DNA from: Bin5 sp965204525
GTDB lineage: Bacteria > Chloroflexota > Anaerolineae > Caldilineales > Caldilineaceae
NCBI GenBank assembly: GCA_965204525.1
Contig: OZ241994.1
Span: 4,340,001-4,404,000 of the forward strand
Direction of reading: 5' to 3'
Length of the DNA: 64,000 nucleotides
The position numbers and the translations under genes are program-made. Every line of letters starts with the position of its first letter. The stretch's first letter is position 1. Below are positions 1 to 10,548 of this stretch, piece by piece. The notes under the pieces were generated by a model, which worked only from the letters and a program-made list of their open reading frames with translations, was not told the origin of the DNA and did no database searches.

Positions 1-2363
1 TGCAGGCCGTTCGCCGTTACAGGGAGTGGGCGCATGACCCACTGGAACGCGCCTTTCATCCTGTTGTCATGTCGGCTACGCCCCCGCGAGAACTCAGCAA
101 TATTTACAGGGATAAATCTGATGAACGACGCGACCCTGAGCATCCACTAGGTAAACGTCAGTTAGCAAACAAATCGGCTACTCTGTCGAGAATTGGCAAG
201 GCCAAGGGGAAACGAGCGACGGTTGAACTGTCCAAGGCTCTGGCTAATGCTGCACTGCGCCTGGTGGACGACAGGCGTCGGGCGATTGTGATCTTTGTCA
301 ACCGCGTGGCGACGGCCAGGGAAACGTACAGGCTGCTACGAGACAGAGAGGGCGTAGACGCAGTGATTCTCACTGGTCGGATGCGCCCCATCGATAAAGA
401 CCGTGTAGTCGAACAACACCTGCAAGAACTTCAGTCCGATCGCTCCGAAGATCGGGTACTCTTGAAGCCGATGATCGTGGTTGCCACGCAGACGTTGGAA
501 GTTGGCGCCGATCTCGACTTCGACGGGCTCGTGACGGAATGCGCCAGTCTTGATGCTCTGCGACAACGCTTCGGACGTCTAAATCGCATGGGAAGGTCTA
601 TCGACTCGCGCGCGGTCATTCTGATCCGTGCAGACCAGTCCCAACTCAAGAGAGGGGACAAGGGCGACCCGGTGTACGGTACGGCGCTTACCAAGACGTG
701 GGCCTGGTTGAATGAGAATAAGGATGAGAATGGCGAGGTGGACTTCGGGATTGCTTATCTGGACCAAAAACTGTCAACAGAAGAATCTGTGGAGGAACTG
801 AACGCCCCATCCTTGAATGCTCCGGTGATGCTGCCAGCCCATGTCGACTGTTGGGCGCAGACCGCGCCGGAGCCTCGCCCTTCGCCAGATGTGGCTCTTT
901 TCCTGCACGGGCCGCGGGAGGGCGTTGCCGATGTGCAGGTCTGTTGGCGGGCTGACATTGATCTGGCAACACCCGCAGGGAAAGTGAATGCCTTGGAGGT
1001 GTTGAGGCTTTGCCCTCCCAGCAGCGGCGAGTCTCTCCCTGTGCCTATCGGTGTTTTCAGACGTTGGCTTTCAGGAGAACAGGCTGATGACGACAGCAGT
1101 GATGTGGAGGGAACGGAGAAATATATAGATCAGGATGATGAAGGACTGCCCAATGAAGAATTGAGCATCGTCAGGTGGCGGGGGAGCAGGGATACCGAAG
1201 TGGATTATGATATAACGGCCGATCCAAGGCAAATTCGTCCTGGTGATGTGATTGTGATTCCGACGAGTCACCCAGGCAGGCCTGAGCAGCTGGGCGACTT
1301 TCCTGTGAATTCAATCGAACCTGTCGACAAGCTGGACATTGGAGATCTGGCCCACATGAAAGCGCGGGCCAAACCGATCCTCCGCTTGCACCGGAAGCTG
1401 GTAAAAGCGTGGACCGAGGAGGTGGATTCCATCAAGGAAGAGACAATTGAATTGCTGAATGGGCTTGAGAAGTACGAGGAGGGTCCAGACGAGCTTGTTG
1501 AAGCCCTCGGCAGCATTTTGGATGCTCTCGCCGCACATTCGTCTGCAGACAGCTGGCCTTATGAAGCGGCGAAGGAGCTTGTCGGAGAGCTGCGCGAAGC
1601 CTCACCTCGAATCGTCGGAGACGATCAGATTGTCATTGTTGGAAACAACAGGATAGACCGATACTTCGGAGAGGCAGATACATTTTCGGATGAAGACGAC
1701 GTGAGCGCGTCCGGCATCTCTCACGGCAATGGCAGGCCGGTCCGACTGGAGAACCACCTGCGCGGCGTAGAGTGCTTCGTGCGACGGTATGCAGTGGGGT
1801 GCGGTTTGCCTGAGGAATTGACAGAAGCCATTGCACGCGCCGGATTGCTTCATGATGTTGGAAAGGCAGATCCGCGTTTTCAGGCGTGGTTGCAGGGGAG
1901 CAGCGTATGGTGGGGGAACGAGTACCTGGCCAAATCGGGGCAGATGCCCAGGGGCCGGGCGGCTGCGGCTGCCAGAGAATTGGCAAAGTATCCTAAAGGC
2001 GGTCGACATGAACTTCTGTCAGTGCGTTTGGCAGAGAGCGCGCAACCTCTTTTGCCGCAAGACACAGAACTTCGCGATCTGGTTTTGCATATGATCGCCA
2101 GTCATCATGGGCACTGTCGTCCGTTTGCGCCGGTTGTGGACGACAAAATGAGCGTAATTTCGGAGTATGAGTTGGCCGGTGAGCAGGTGCAATGGTTTGG
2201 CCCCACCGATCTGGAGAGCCTCGACTCGGGTGTAGCGGCCCGGTATTGGCGGCTCGTGCGACGCTATGGCTGGTGGGGGCTCGCATGGTTGGAAGCGTTG
2301 CTGCGCTTGGCGGACTGGCGCCGGAGCGAATGGGAGGAAGGGCAGCATTATGATGAAGAGTAG
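1..2363 (+). CDS. cas3: Type I-G Cas3 helicase with C-terminal HD nuclease (5' end outside window)
   Basis: CRISPR interference protein that unwinds and cuts target DNA recruited by Cascade. The frame is open from base 3 and enters in the middle of the SF2 helicase: motif III (VVMSATPP) is encoded at about 63-83, so the real start lies upstream and the ATG at 69 is internal. Counting from that Met, motif IV-like IVIFVN is near residue 75, motif V (TQTLEVGADLDFD) near 140 and motif VI (QRFGRLNRMG) near 165-174. The HD nuclease is C-terminal: LLHDVGKAD with H595/D596, then RHE and ASHHG near 678-681. An HD domain after the helicase is characteristic of type I-G/I-U Cas3. The effector genes csb1, csb2 and csx17 are expected upstream and are not visible. 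The stop overlaps the next gene by 14 bp. Confidence 0.93.
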   Translation, partial: QAVRRYREWAHDPLERAFHPVVMSATPPRELSNIYRDKSDERRDPEHPLGKRQLANKSATLSRIGKAKGKRATVELSKALANAALRLVDDRRRAIVIFVNRVATARETYRLLRDREGVDAVILTGRMRPIDKDRVVEQHLQELQSDRSEDRVLLKPMIVVATQTLEVGADLDFDGLVTECASLDALRQRFGRLNRMGRSIDSRAVILIRADQSQLKRGDKGDPVYGTALTKTWAWLNENKDENGEVDFGIAYLDQKLSTEESVEELNAPSLNAPVMLPAHVDCWAQTAPEPRPSPDVALFLHGPREGVADVQVCWRADIDLATPAGKVNALEVLRLCPPSSGESLPVPIGVFRRWLSGEQADDDSSDVEGTEKYIDQDDEGLPNEELSIVRWRGSRDTEVDYDITADPRQIRPGDVIVIPTSHPGRPEQLGDFPVNSIEPVDKLDIGDLAHMKARAKPILRLHRKLVKAWTEEVDSIKEETIELLNGLEKYEEGPDELVEALGSILDALAAHSSADSWPYEAAKELVGELREASPRIVGDDQIVIVGNNRIDRYFGEADTFSDEDDVSASGISHGNGRPVRLENHLRGVECFVRRYAVGCGLPEELTEAIARAGLLHDVGKADPRFQAWLQGSSVWWGNEYLAKSGQMPRGRAAAAARELAKYPKGGRHELLSVRLAESAQPLLPQDTELRDLVLHMIASHHGHCRPFAPVVDDKMSVISEYELAGEQVQWFGPTDLESLDSGVAARYWRLVRRYGWWGLAWLEALLRLADWRRSEWEEGQHYDEE

Positions 2364-3285
2364 CGAATCCCGCGGCCTGCTGTTAAGCGGGATTTCCGGA
2401 GGGAATTTGCTTGGGTTTCTTGCGGCGATTGGCACACTGCGCGTCCTTGCCAACTCCGATCCTTCAGTCGACTGGCGGCTGAGTTGGAAGACAGAGGGTG
2501 GGGCCTGGTCCCCTGTCTTGTTCGGTGACAAGCAGTTTTCAGCAGACTGTTTCGTCGACGAGCTTCTTATGCCCGCGCTCGCAAGAGTAGACAACAGCGC
2601 AATTGAGGCTTTCGCTTTTGCGAATAATCTGAATGTCAGCCCGGAACAATTCCGGGACGTGGCAACAGCTGCCCGCAACAGCGCTACATTTCAAAGTCAT
2701 CGCTATGCCGATTTTGTTGCCGCCTTTGGTTGTGAGAGTCTCGTTACGCCTGACAAAAAGATTCAAGATACTGCCCTGCGGACCATGAGCGGAGCGGGGC
2801 ATCAGCATTTCCTGCGTTCCATGAAGGAACTTATAGAGAAAACCGGGAGAGACCATCTAAACAGTGCGCTTTTCGAAACGTGGACGTATGTGGATGAGCG
2901 ACCAAGCCTTCGCTGGGATCCGATCGACGATCGCAGACATGCGCTACGTTGGAAAAGGCCTGCCGATGATCCCGTGAGGACGATGCGGGGAGCCAATCGC
3001 CTCGCCCTGGAAGCCTTGCCTCTTCTTCCAACAGCACCTCAAGAAAAAAAGCTCCATACGACCGGATTTTCTCAACGCCGAGGCACAGGAGTGGTTTTCA
3101 CATGGCCGATCTGGGAAAATCTGCTGGGTATTGATGTGATTCGGTCCTTTCTCAGCTTAGCCGATCTACAAGACACTCGCCCAGACCGAGACCGTCTGCG
3201 ACCTATGGGGGTAGTTGAGATATTTCGTTGCGAACGCATTACTGTTGACAAGTACCGAAACTTTACGCAGGCAACTCCTGTATGA
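2350..3285 (+). CDS. Type I-G Cas accessory protein following cas3 (Cas3-extension / Csb3-like)
   Basis: A 311-aa protein between cas3 and cas4-cas1. The start is taken as ATG 2350 (or ATG 2353) because an SD-like GGGAGGAAG lies at 2332-2340 and the gene then overlaps cas3 by 14 bp, which suggests translational coupling. The N-terminus (GISGGNLLGFLAAIGTLRVL) resembles the opening motif of type I-G/I-U effector-side proteins such as Csx17 and Csb3, where a Gly/Leu-rich segment ends in (A/G)xGxLR. No nuclease motif or membrane segment is visible. The position suggests the family I recall as the type I-G Cas3-extension protein; its biochemical role is unknown to me. The last codons overlap the ATG of cas4-cas1. 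Confidence 0.7.
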   Translation: MMKSSESRGLLLSGISGGNLLGFLAAIGTLRVLANSDPSVDWRLSWKTEGGAWSPVLFGDKQFSADCFVDELLMPALARVDNSAIEAFAFANNLNVSPEQFRDVATAARNSATFQSHRYADFVAAFGCESLVTPDKKIQDTALRTMSGAGHQHFLRSMKELIEKTGRDHLNSALFETWTYVDERPSLRWDPIDDRRHALRWKRPADDPVRTMRGANRLALEALPLLPTAPQEKKLHTTGFSQRRGTGVVFTWPIWENLLGIDVIRSFLSLADLQDTRPDRDRLRPMGVVEIFRCERITVDKYRNFTQATPV

Positions 3286-4997
3286 TGAACACCACAACTG
3301 TACCCACCGGCGCGCCTGAGCTCGTCCCCGCGCGGATGCTGAACGAGTTTACGTACTGCCCCAGGCTCTGTTACATGGAGTGGGTGCAGGGGGAGTTCGC
3401 GCACAGCGCCGACACGGTGGATGGGCGCCTTCAACACAGGCGGGTGGACCGGCCGGCGGGCGAGTTGCCGGCGCGGGGTCAGAATGGCGAGTCGCCGGGG
3501 GGTGAGGACGAAGAGGGGCAGTCTGAGCCGATCCACGCGCGTTCGGTACTGCTTTCAGACGAAGGGTTGGGGGCGATCGCGCGCATCGACCTGGTTGAGG
3601 CAGAGGGGGACCGGGCCACGCCGGTCGATTACAAGCGCGGGACGGCGCCCGACATTCCGGGCCATGTCTACGACCCGGAGCGGGTGCAGTTGTGCTTGCA
3701 GGGTTTGCTATTGCGGGCGAACGGTTATGCGTGCGACCAGGGGGTCATCTACTACGTGGGGTCGAAGCGGCGGGTACACGTCGGTTTTGACGATGGACTT
3801 GTGAAGCAGACGCTGGATTTGCTGGCCGCGGCGCGGGAGATGGCGGGTGGGGGTGAGATCCCGCCGCCCCTGGAGGACAGCCCCAAGTGTCCGCGCTGTT
3901 CGCTGGTGGGCATCTGTCTGCCGGACGAGGTGAGCTTTCTCAAGGGCAGCCGCTACGTGGTGCGGCCGGACGACGTGCGGCGCTTGATGCCGGCGCGGGA
4001 TGACGCCTTGCCCATGTATGTCATTGCCCAAGGTGGAATTGTGGGGAAATCGGGCGATACCCTTACCGTCAGAGTCAAGCGAACAACGGTTGCCAAGACG
4101 AGGCTGCTGGACGTTTCCAGCGTTTCGATATTCGGCAACGCGCAGGTGACGGCGCAGGCGACGCGCGAGCTGCTGGAGCGGGGGATACCGATCTGCCATT
4201 TCACCTATGGAGGTTGGCTGAAGGGCGTGACGTGGGGGATGGCGCACAAGAACGTAGAGTTGCGCATGCGTCAGTTCCGGGCGGCAGGCGACCTGCCGAC
4301 ATCGCTGGCAATTGCGAAAGAGGTGGTAAGGGCCAAGCTGCGAAACAGCCGGGTGATGCTGCGCCGCAACCATCCGGAAGCTCCGGCAGCGGCATTGGAG
4401 GAGATAAAGCGATTTACCGCCATGGTGGATACGGCGGACTCTTTCGGGACGCTGCTCGGCATTGAAGGGGCGGCGGCCCGGGTCTACTTTGCCAATTTCG
4501 GGGAGATGATCAGGTCCGGGCTTTCCGGGTTTGATTTTCGGACGCGCAACCGCAGGCCGCCGAAGGATCCGGTGAACGCGGTACTTTCTTTCCTGTACTC
4601 GATGATGATGAGGCAGGCGATGGTGTCGGCGATGGCGGTTGGGTTTGATCCTTACATGGGATTTTATCATCAGCCCAAGTATGGACGGCCTGCGCTGGCC
4701 CTGGATCTTGCCGAAGAATTTCGTCCCTTGATCGCAGATTCGGCCGCGCTGACGCTGTTCAACAACGCCGAGTTGAAGGAGAAGCATTTTATACGCCGGG
4801 GCGGCGCCGTCTCCCTGACCCAGGACGGACGCAAGGCGGTAATCGGAGCCTTCGAACGCAGGATGGATACACTGATAACGCACCCTCTGTTCAAGTACTC
4901 GATAAGCTATCGCCGCATCATGGAGGTGCAGGCGCGGTTGCTGGGCCGCCACCTGCTGGGGGAACTGCAGAGATATCCCGGCTTTACCACGAGGTGA
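3282..4997 (+). CDS. cas4-cas1: Cas4-Cas1 fusion, CRISPR adaptation nuclease/integrase
   Basis: A 571-aa fusion of Cas4 (PAM-dependent prespacer trimming) and Cas1 (integrase). The Cas4 half, about residues 1-215, opens with NEFTYCPRLCYMEWVQGEF, has a RecB-type core with RIDLVE and PVDYKRG, and ends with the cysteine cluster CPRCSLVGIC near 203-212, which with the N-terminal Cys would bind an Fe-S cluster. The Cas1 half, from about residue 230, has the beta-rich N-domain (DVSSVSIFGNAQVT) and a helical C-domain with catalytic Glu in GIEGAAARVYF (about 395), His in YHQPKYGRPALALD (about 462) and an acidic residue in LAEEF. The ATG overlaps the upstream stop. Cas4-Cas1 fusions are a hallmark of type I-G/I-U loci. 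Confidence 0.96.
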   Translation: MMNTTTVPTGAPELVPARMLNEFTYCPRLCYMEWVQGEFAHSADTVDGRLQHRRVDRPAGELPARGQNGESPGGEDEEGQSEPIHARSVLLSDEGLGAIARIDLVEAEGDRATPVDYKRGTAPDIPGHVYDPERVQLCLQGLLLRANGYACDQGVIYYVGSKRRVHVGFDDGLVKQTLDLLAAAREMAGGGEIPPPLEDSPKCPRCSLVGICLPDEVSFLKGSRYVVRPDDVRRLMPARDDALPMYVIAQGGIVGKSGDTLTVRVKRTTVAKTRLLDVSSVSIFGNAQVTAQATRELLERGIPICHFTYGGWLKGVTWGMAHKNVELRMRQFRAAGDLPTSLAIAKEVVRAKLRNSRVMLRRNHPEAPAAALEEIKRFTAMVDTADSFGTLLGIEGAAARVYFANFGEMIRSGLSGFDFRTRNRRPPKDPVNAVLSFLYSMMMRQAMVSAMAVGFDPYMGFYHQPKYGRPALALDLAEEFRPLIADSAALTLFNNAELKEKHFIRRGGAVSLTQDGRKAVIGAFERRMDTLITHPLFKYSISYRRIMEVQARLLGRHLLGELQRYPGFTTR

Positions 4998-5000
4998 TGA

Positions 5001-5291
5001 ATGCGCAACAGATACATTGTGGCCTATGATGTGAGCGACGGCAAGCGGTTGCGCAGGGTTTTCAAGAAGATGAACGGGTTCGGCGACGCGTTGCAGTACT
5101 CGGTATTCGCCTGCGATCTCTCTTCAAAGGAGCGCGTCATTATGGAGGAGGCGCTGACCGACATCATTAACCTCAAGGAAGACCGCGTGATCATAATCGA
5201 TATTGGTCCCGTAGAAGGCAGGGGTGGGGACGTAGTGCGTACATTAGGCCGCCAGACCAAGCCAAGGCAGAGGGAGGCATTGGTCGTCTGA
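5001..5291 (+). CDS. cas2: Cas2, CRISPR adaptation subunit
   Basis: A 96-aa protein of normal Cas2 length. It has the ferredoxin-like opening RNRYIVAYDVSDGKRLRRVFKKM, with the conserved Asp of strand 1 in AYDVSD, and later EDRVIIIDIGPVEGRG. Cas2 dimers bridge two Cas1 dimers in the integration complex, so with the adjacent cas4-cas1 this makes a complete adaptation module. The start at 5001 lies 3 bp after the cas4-cas1 stop, with GAGGTGATGA just upstream as a plausible ribosome site. It is the last cas gene before the leader and array, and all genes point toward the array. Confidence 0.95.
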   Translation: MRNRYIVAYDVSDGKRLRRVFKKMNGFGDALQYSVFACDLSSKERVIMEEALTDIINLKEDRVIIIDIGPVEGRGGDVVRTLGRQTKPRQREALVV

Positions 5292-5515
5292 TCGGGTTGT
5301 GGCAAACTGCGGAAGGAAGGGGCAGTTGAGTTTACCGCTGGAATGCGAGAGGTCGGGTGCTGTATTCATTAGAGGGGAAGCGCTCGCACGATTATTGGCC
5401 GGAAAGGTGGAGTTATAAGAGGAAAACTGACAATGTGAATAACAGATCAGACATCAAAACCTGGAATCGAGGCCGCGAACGGCACTATTTGGGCGGAATG
5501 TCCTGTATTACCGCT
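5292..5515 (+). promoter_or_regulatory. CRISPR leader
   Basis: A 224-bp non-coding stretch between cas2 and the first perfect repeat. It becomes AT-richer toward the array (for example AATGTGAATAACAGATCAG around 5432-5450). It is placed as the leader because the repeats next to it are perfect while those at the far end are degenerate. It should hold the array promoter and integration signals; I could not assign a clear -35/-10 pair. Confidence 0.75.
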
Positions 5516-8500
5516 GTTTCCATGGCTGGGAGGTCATGGCTCCATTGAAGGAAGCGCGTGAAGTTCGCGGCTTGATGCTGTACTTGATCGTTTCCATGGC
5601 TGGGAGGTCATGGCTCCATTGAAGGATGGTTGCATATGGGATGTACAGGTTCAGGCCGCGATGTTTCCATGGCTGGGAGGTCATGGCTCCATTGAAGGTC
5701 AATACCTACGGCTCCGAAGTCATCGACGCCCAAAGTTTCCATGGCTGGGAGGTCATGGCTCCATTGAAGGATACTACTACCTGAAGGGATACTTCGACCG
5801 GCAGAAGTTTCCATGGCTGGGAGGTCATGGCTCCATTGAAGGTCGCTTACTACTGGCCCTCTCTCATACGGCTGTCGTTGTTTCCATGGCTGGGAGGTCA
5901 TGGCTCCATTGAAGGACCATTCCGATCAGTTGATTCAAGTCACGGCTGATAGGTTTCCATGGCTGGGAGGTCATGGCTCCATTGAAGGAACGTTGGAATC
6001 GAAAGCGTTGTCCAGCATCGTAAGCACGTTTCCATGGCTGGGAGGTCATGGCTCCATTGAAGGGGCAAAGTCGTTGACATCAACATCATCAACAGTAGTA
6101 CGTTTCCATGGCTGGGAGGTCATGGCTCCATTGAAGGTCTCCAATCATGACGGTCACCGGCGCCAGTTCCTCCGGGTTTCCATGGCTGGGAGGTCATGGC
6201 TCCATTGAAGGCGCTCATCCCGCAACCGCTCACCCTTTGCCCGCAAAGGTTTCCATGGCTGGGAGGTCATGGCTCCATTGAAGGGGATAAGACGCCACGG
6301 AAACGGCGCAAGGTACGCGGAGTTTCCATGGCTGGGAGGTCATGGCTCCATTGAAGGGGGGAGCACCGCCGGGCTATCGCCAATTTCTTCCTGGTTTCCA
6401 TGGCTGGGAGGTCATGGCTCCATTGAAGGTAGGCGATGACGACGTGATCGGAACGGGGCAGGACGTGTTTCCATGGCTGGGAGGTCATGGCTCCATTGAA
6501 GGCCGACAGTCGGTCGTGCAACCGGCGGCCGTGCCGTAGTTTCCATGGCTGGGAGGTCATGGCTCCATTGAAGGACATCCTGGTGGACAAAATAGAGTAC
6601 TCGCCGAAACCGTTTCCATGGCTGGGAGGTCATGGCTCCATTGAAGGCATAAATTCGACCGTGAGCAAAGCATTGTGTTGCCACGTTTCCATGGCTGGGA
6701 GGTCATGGCTCCATTGAAGGCTGCTGCCCCTGCTGCATTCGGCTGCTGGATCTATGCGTTTCCATGGCTGGGAGGTCATGGCTCCATTGAAGGTTCAGTG
6801 TTTCGTTGTCGGCTTCCTCTATCTCGATGTTTCCATGGCTGGGAGGTCATGGCTCCATTGAAGGAATCAGAACTTTTTCATCGAGGCCGTGAAGCATAAG
6901 GTTTCCATGGCTGGGAGGTCATGGCTCCATTGAAGGCCCCGATTTTCCCCTGCCGTCATCACGCCGGCCAGTGTTTCCATGGCTGGGAGGTCATGGCTCC
7001 ATTGAAGGTGAATCTTGGCGGCGCCCTGGCGCAGATCCAGTTCGCGTTTCCATGGCTGGGAGGTCATGGCTCCATTGAAGGATAATTGTCCATAACACCG
7101 TTACCGTCTGTCCGCCTTGTTTCCATGGCTGGGAGGTCATGGCTCCATTGAAGGAGGTCAAAAGGGCATTAAAGCGGGTTCCGGAGAACGCTGGTTTCCA
7201 TGGCTGGGAGGTCATGGCTCCATTGAAGGCGGCGGTAGCGGGCACGACCTGCGTATCCACATTCAGTTTCCATGGCTGGGAGGTCATGGCTCCATTGAAG
7301 GCGGCGGTAGCGGGCACGACCTGCGTATCCACATTCAGTTTCCATGGCTGGGAGGTCATGGCTCCATTGAAGGTGTACCCGTCGGTCCGGGCGCCTGGCA
7401 GCCAGATCAGTTTCCATGGCTGGGAGGTCATGGCTCCATTGAAGGTGTACCCGTCGGTCCGGGCGCCTGGCAGCCAGATCAGTTTCCATGGCTGGGAGGT
7501 CATGGCTCCATTGAAGGGATAACACGATCCCCCACGAACAGGGCGGAACCACGCTCGTTTCCATGGCTGGGAGGTCATGGCTCCATTGAAGGATGGCAGG
7601 TTGCCCCTGTAGGGTGAGAGGGCGGCTTCGTTTCCATGGCTGGGAGGTCATGGCTCCATTGAAGGAAGACCATTGCGTATTCACTGAGCAGCAAGGGGAT
7701 TTGTTTCCATGGCTGGGAGGTCATGGCTCCATTGAAGGGTGCTGTGCGCGTCGAGAGTGAGATCCGCGGTGGCGTGTTTCCATGGCTGGGAGGTCATGGC
7801 TCCATTGAAGGCGGGATCCCCGCGACGTGGACCGGGCCGTTGCGTTCGTTTCCATGGCTGGGAGGTCATGGCTCCATTGAAGGCGGATCGTCGAGGATTT
7901 CGGCGCGAGGAGTACGGATCTTGTTTCCATGGCTGGGAGGTCATGGCTCCATTGAAGGAGCTTGAAAAGAACCCGTCGGCGCGCCGGACGGCGTTGTTTC
8001 CATGGCTGGGAGGTCATGGCTCCATTGAAGGTGTCATTCTGCCCGCGGGTCGGCGCGGGGTGTCGGAGTTTCCATGGCTGGGAGGTCATGGCTCCATTGA
8101 AGGATTGACTGTGAGGACTGGCCTAATGACAGTCAGGACGTTTCCATGGCTGGGAGGTCATGGCTCCATTGAAGGTGTCATTCTGCCCGCGGGTCGGCGC
8201 GGGGTGTCGGAGTTTCCATGGCTGGGAGGTCATGGCTCCATTGAAGGATTGACTGTGAGGACTGGCCTAATGACAGTCAGGACGTTTCCATGGCTGGGAG
8301 GTCATGGCTCCATTGAAGGATGTTGATATCGTCGACAGTACCGGAATCAGGATGGAGTTTCCATGGCTGGGAGGTCATGGCTCCATTGAAGGTGGTCGAG
8401 GACCTGGAGGACTCCGACTGGAGCGCCGAGGTTTCCATGGCTGGGAGGTCATGGCTCCATTGAAGGAAAAAGTTATCTCGTGAGAAAATCGACGGAAAAC

Positions 8501-10443
8501 GTCGTTTCCATGGCTGGGAGGTCATGGCTCCATTGAAGGCCCAGGAACCGGAATTCGATCCGGCCGACATCCGCCTCGTTTCCATGGCTGGGAGGTCATG
8601 GCTCCATTGAAGGCGCTAACGTGGACGAACCGCTCATCGCCCGTAAACACGTTTCCATGGCTGGGAGGTCATGGCTCCATTGAAGGTGCCTGCGGTAGTG
8701 GCTGGAATTGAATAGCTGTGCCTGTTTCCATGGCTGGGAGGTCATGGCTCCATTGAAGGTCAAACGAACCAATCAAGCAGATTGTCGAGGAGCTGGTTTC
8801 CATGGCTGGGAGGTCATGGCTCCATTGAAGGGCAGTCAGGATGTCGGCATTACGAAACCGCATACGCCACGTTTCCATGGCTGGGAGGTCATGGCTCCAT
8901 TGAAGGGCGATAGCGTGCCTCACGACCGATTCAGCACCAGTCAGGTTTCCATGGCTGGGAGGTCATGGCTCCATTGAAGGAGCATGAACTTGGGTATGTC
9001 GATGAAATTTTTGCGCCCGTTTCCATGGCTGGGAGGTCATGGCTCCATTGAAGGACAGCCCAAGCTGACGCACGAATTCAAAGCTACGCTGTTTCCATGG
9101 CTGGGAGGTCATGGCTCCATTGAAGGGTGGCCGGTGGGCGGCGTAGACGGGTTGATCGACCACGAGTTTCCATGGCTGGGAGGTCATGGCTCCATTGAAG
9201 GCCGGCCATTCGTGAGTTTGTTGGCGGTCGTCGCCAGAGTTTCCATGGCTGGGAGGTCATGGCTCCATTGAAGGCGCTATACAGACGGGAGATTCAAGTC
9301 TGCCATACTGGTTTCCATGGCTGGGAGGTCATGGCTCCATTGAAGGCTATGATGGCATAGTCCGGATCGCCGAGGTAGGGGTAGTTTCCATGGCTGGGAG
9401 GTCATGGCTCCATTGAAGGCTGGCGACCGACGATAGCGTTGTAGGCGACCCGCTCCACGTTTCCATGGCTGGGAGGTCATGGCTCCATTGAAGGGCGGTC
9501 AAAATATCGGCGTTGCGAAACCGCATGCGCCACGTTTCCATGGCTGGGAGGTCATGGCTCCATTGAAGGGCGGTCAAAATATCGGCGTTGCGAAACCGCA
9601 TGCGCCACGTTTCCATGGCTGGGAGGTCATGGCTCCATTGAAGGCAGAACGTCAACGAGGGGATGCAGATGGGCGAAGCTGTTTCCATGGCTGGGAGGTC
9701 ATGGCTCCATTGAAGGGTGTGGGACTACCGGAAGGAAATCGCCATCAAGCGGTGTTTCCATGGCTGGGAGGTCATGGCTCCATTGAAGGATGATGATGTA
9801 GCGGTCGCCGGGCCGGATCAGGTTGGTTTCCATGGCTGGGAGGTCATGGCTCCATTGAAGGGGATTACACGGTTTGGGGGTCCGCCATAACCGTTATGTT
9901 TCCATGGCTGGGAGGTCATGGCTCCATTGAAGGGGCTCGTTCGCCCATACGTTGCGGGGCACTCTGTCCGGTTTCCATGGCTGGGAGGTCATGGCTCCAT
10001 TGAAGGTGATCAGGGCGAAGCGGTGATTCACCTTTTCGAGGCCGTTTCCATGGCTGGGAGGTCATGGCTCCATTGAAGGGAATATCCGGCGAAGCCGGGG
10101 AAGTCTCTGATGAGATGTTTCCATGGCTGGGAGGTCATGGCTCCATTGAAGGTGGTTGCGGTACGGCATCAGGTCGATCAGGTACAGCGTTTCCATGGCT
10201 GGGAGGTCATGGCTCCATTGAAGGTGGTGAATCCAGACGGTGCGGCACAATGGCCGGTCGTGTTTCCATGGCTGAGAGGTCATGGCTCCATTGAAGGGTG
10301 GCCCGCACGCGAAAATCATAAGCGGTATTGGCGTCGTATCCATGGCTGGGAGGTCATGGCTCCATTGAAGGAGCGTCACGTTGACGCCAGTCTCCATCAC
10401 CAGGTTGGTTTCCATGGCTGAGAGGTCATGGCTCCATTTGCCC
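5516..10443 (+). CRISPR. CRISPR array, 68 repeats of 36 bp, 67 spacers
   Basis: Repeats begin GTTTCCATGG and end TCCATTGAAGG (36 bp). They start at 5516, 5590, 5663, 5735 and so on to 10336 and 10408, spaced 71-75 bp apart, so spacers are 35-39 bp. Nearly all repeats are identical. The last three are variant: 10262 has GAGAGG in place of GGGAGG, 10336 begins GTATCC, and 10408 has GAGAGG and loses its 3' end after CCATTT. That decay marks the trailer, so transcription and growth run from the cas2 side. Exact duplicate spacers occur at 7230/7302, 7374/7446, 8032/8176, 8104/8248 and 9495/9570. Spacer 8832 is a diverged relative of 9495. Confidence 0.99.
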
Positions 10444-10527
10444 TACCGCATGGCGCGCAGCAGCCGGGGATACACACTGTATGAGCGGTTCGATGGGGCG
10501 GCTAGTTCATGATTGAGAGGGAAAATA
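10408..10527. repeat. Array trailer segment, copy A of a ~120-bp direct repeat
   Basis: Starts with the terminal degenerate CRISPR repeat and continues into non-repeat sequence (TTGCCCTACCGCATGGCGCG onward), ending near TTGAGAGGGAAA. It matches 11038-11156 closely. Read from ATG 10413 it encodes a 32-codon frame beginning MAERSWLHLPYRMAR that ends at a TGA near 10510. Confidence 0.85.
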
Positions 10528-10548
10528 GAGAGCAGGCGCGCGACTCCC

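Noticed and set aside
5508..10421. Many overlapping ORFs on both strands within the array (repeated WLGGHGSIEG, GWEVMAPLK, NGAMTSQPWK words)
   Set aside because: They are translations of the 36-bp repeat, which is open in several frames. The periodicity and the changing spacer text show it is an array, not repeat proteins.
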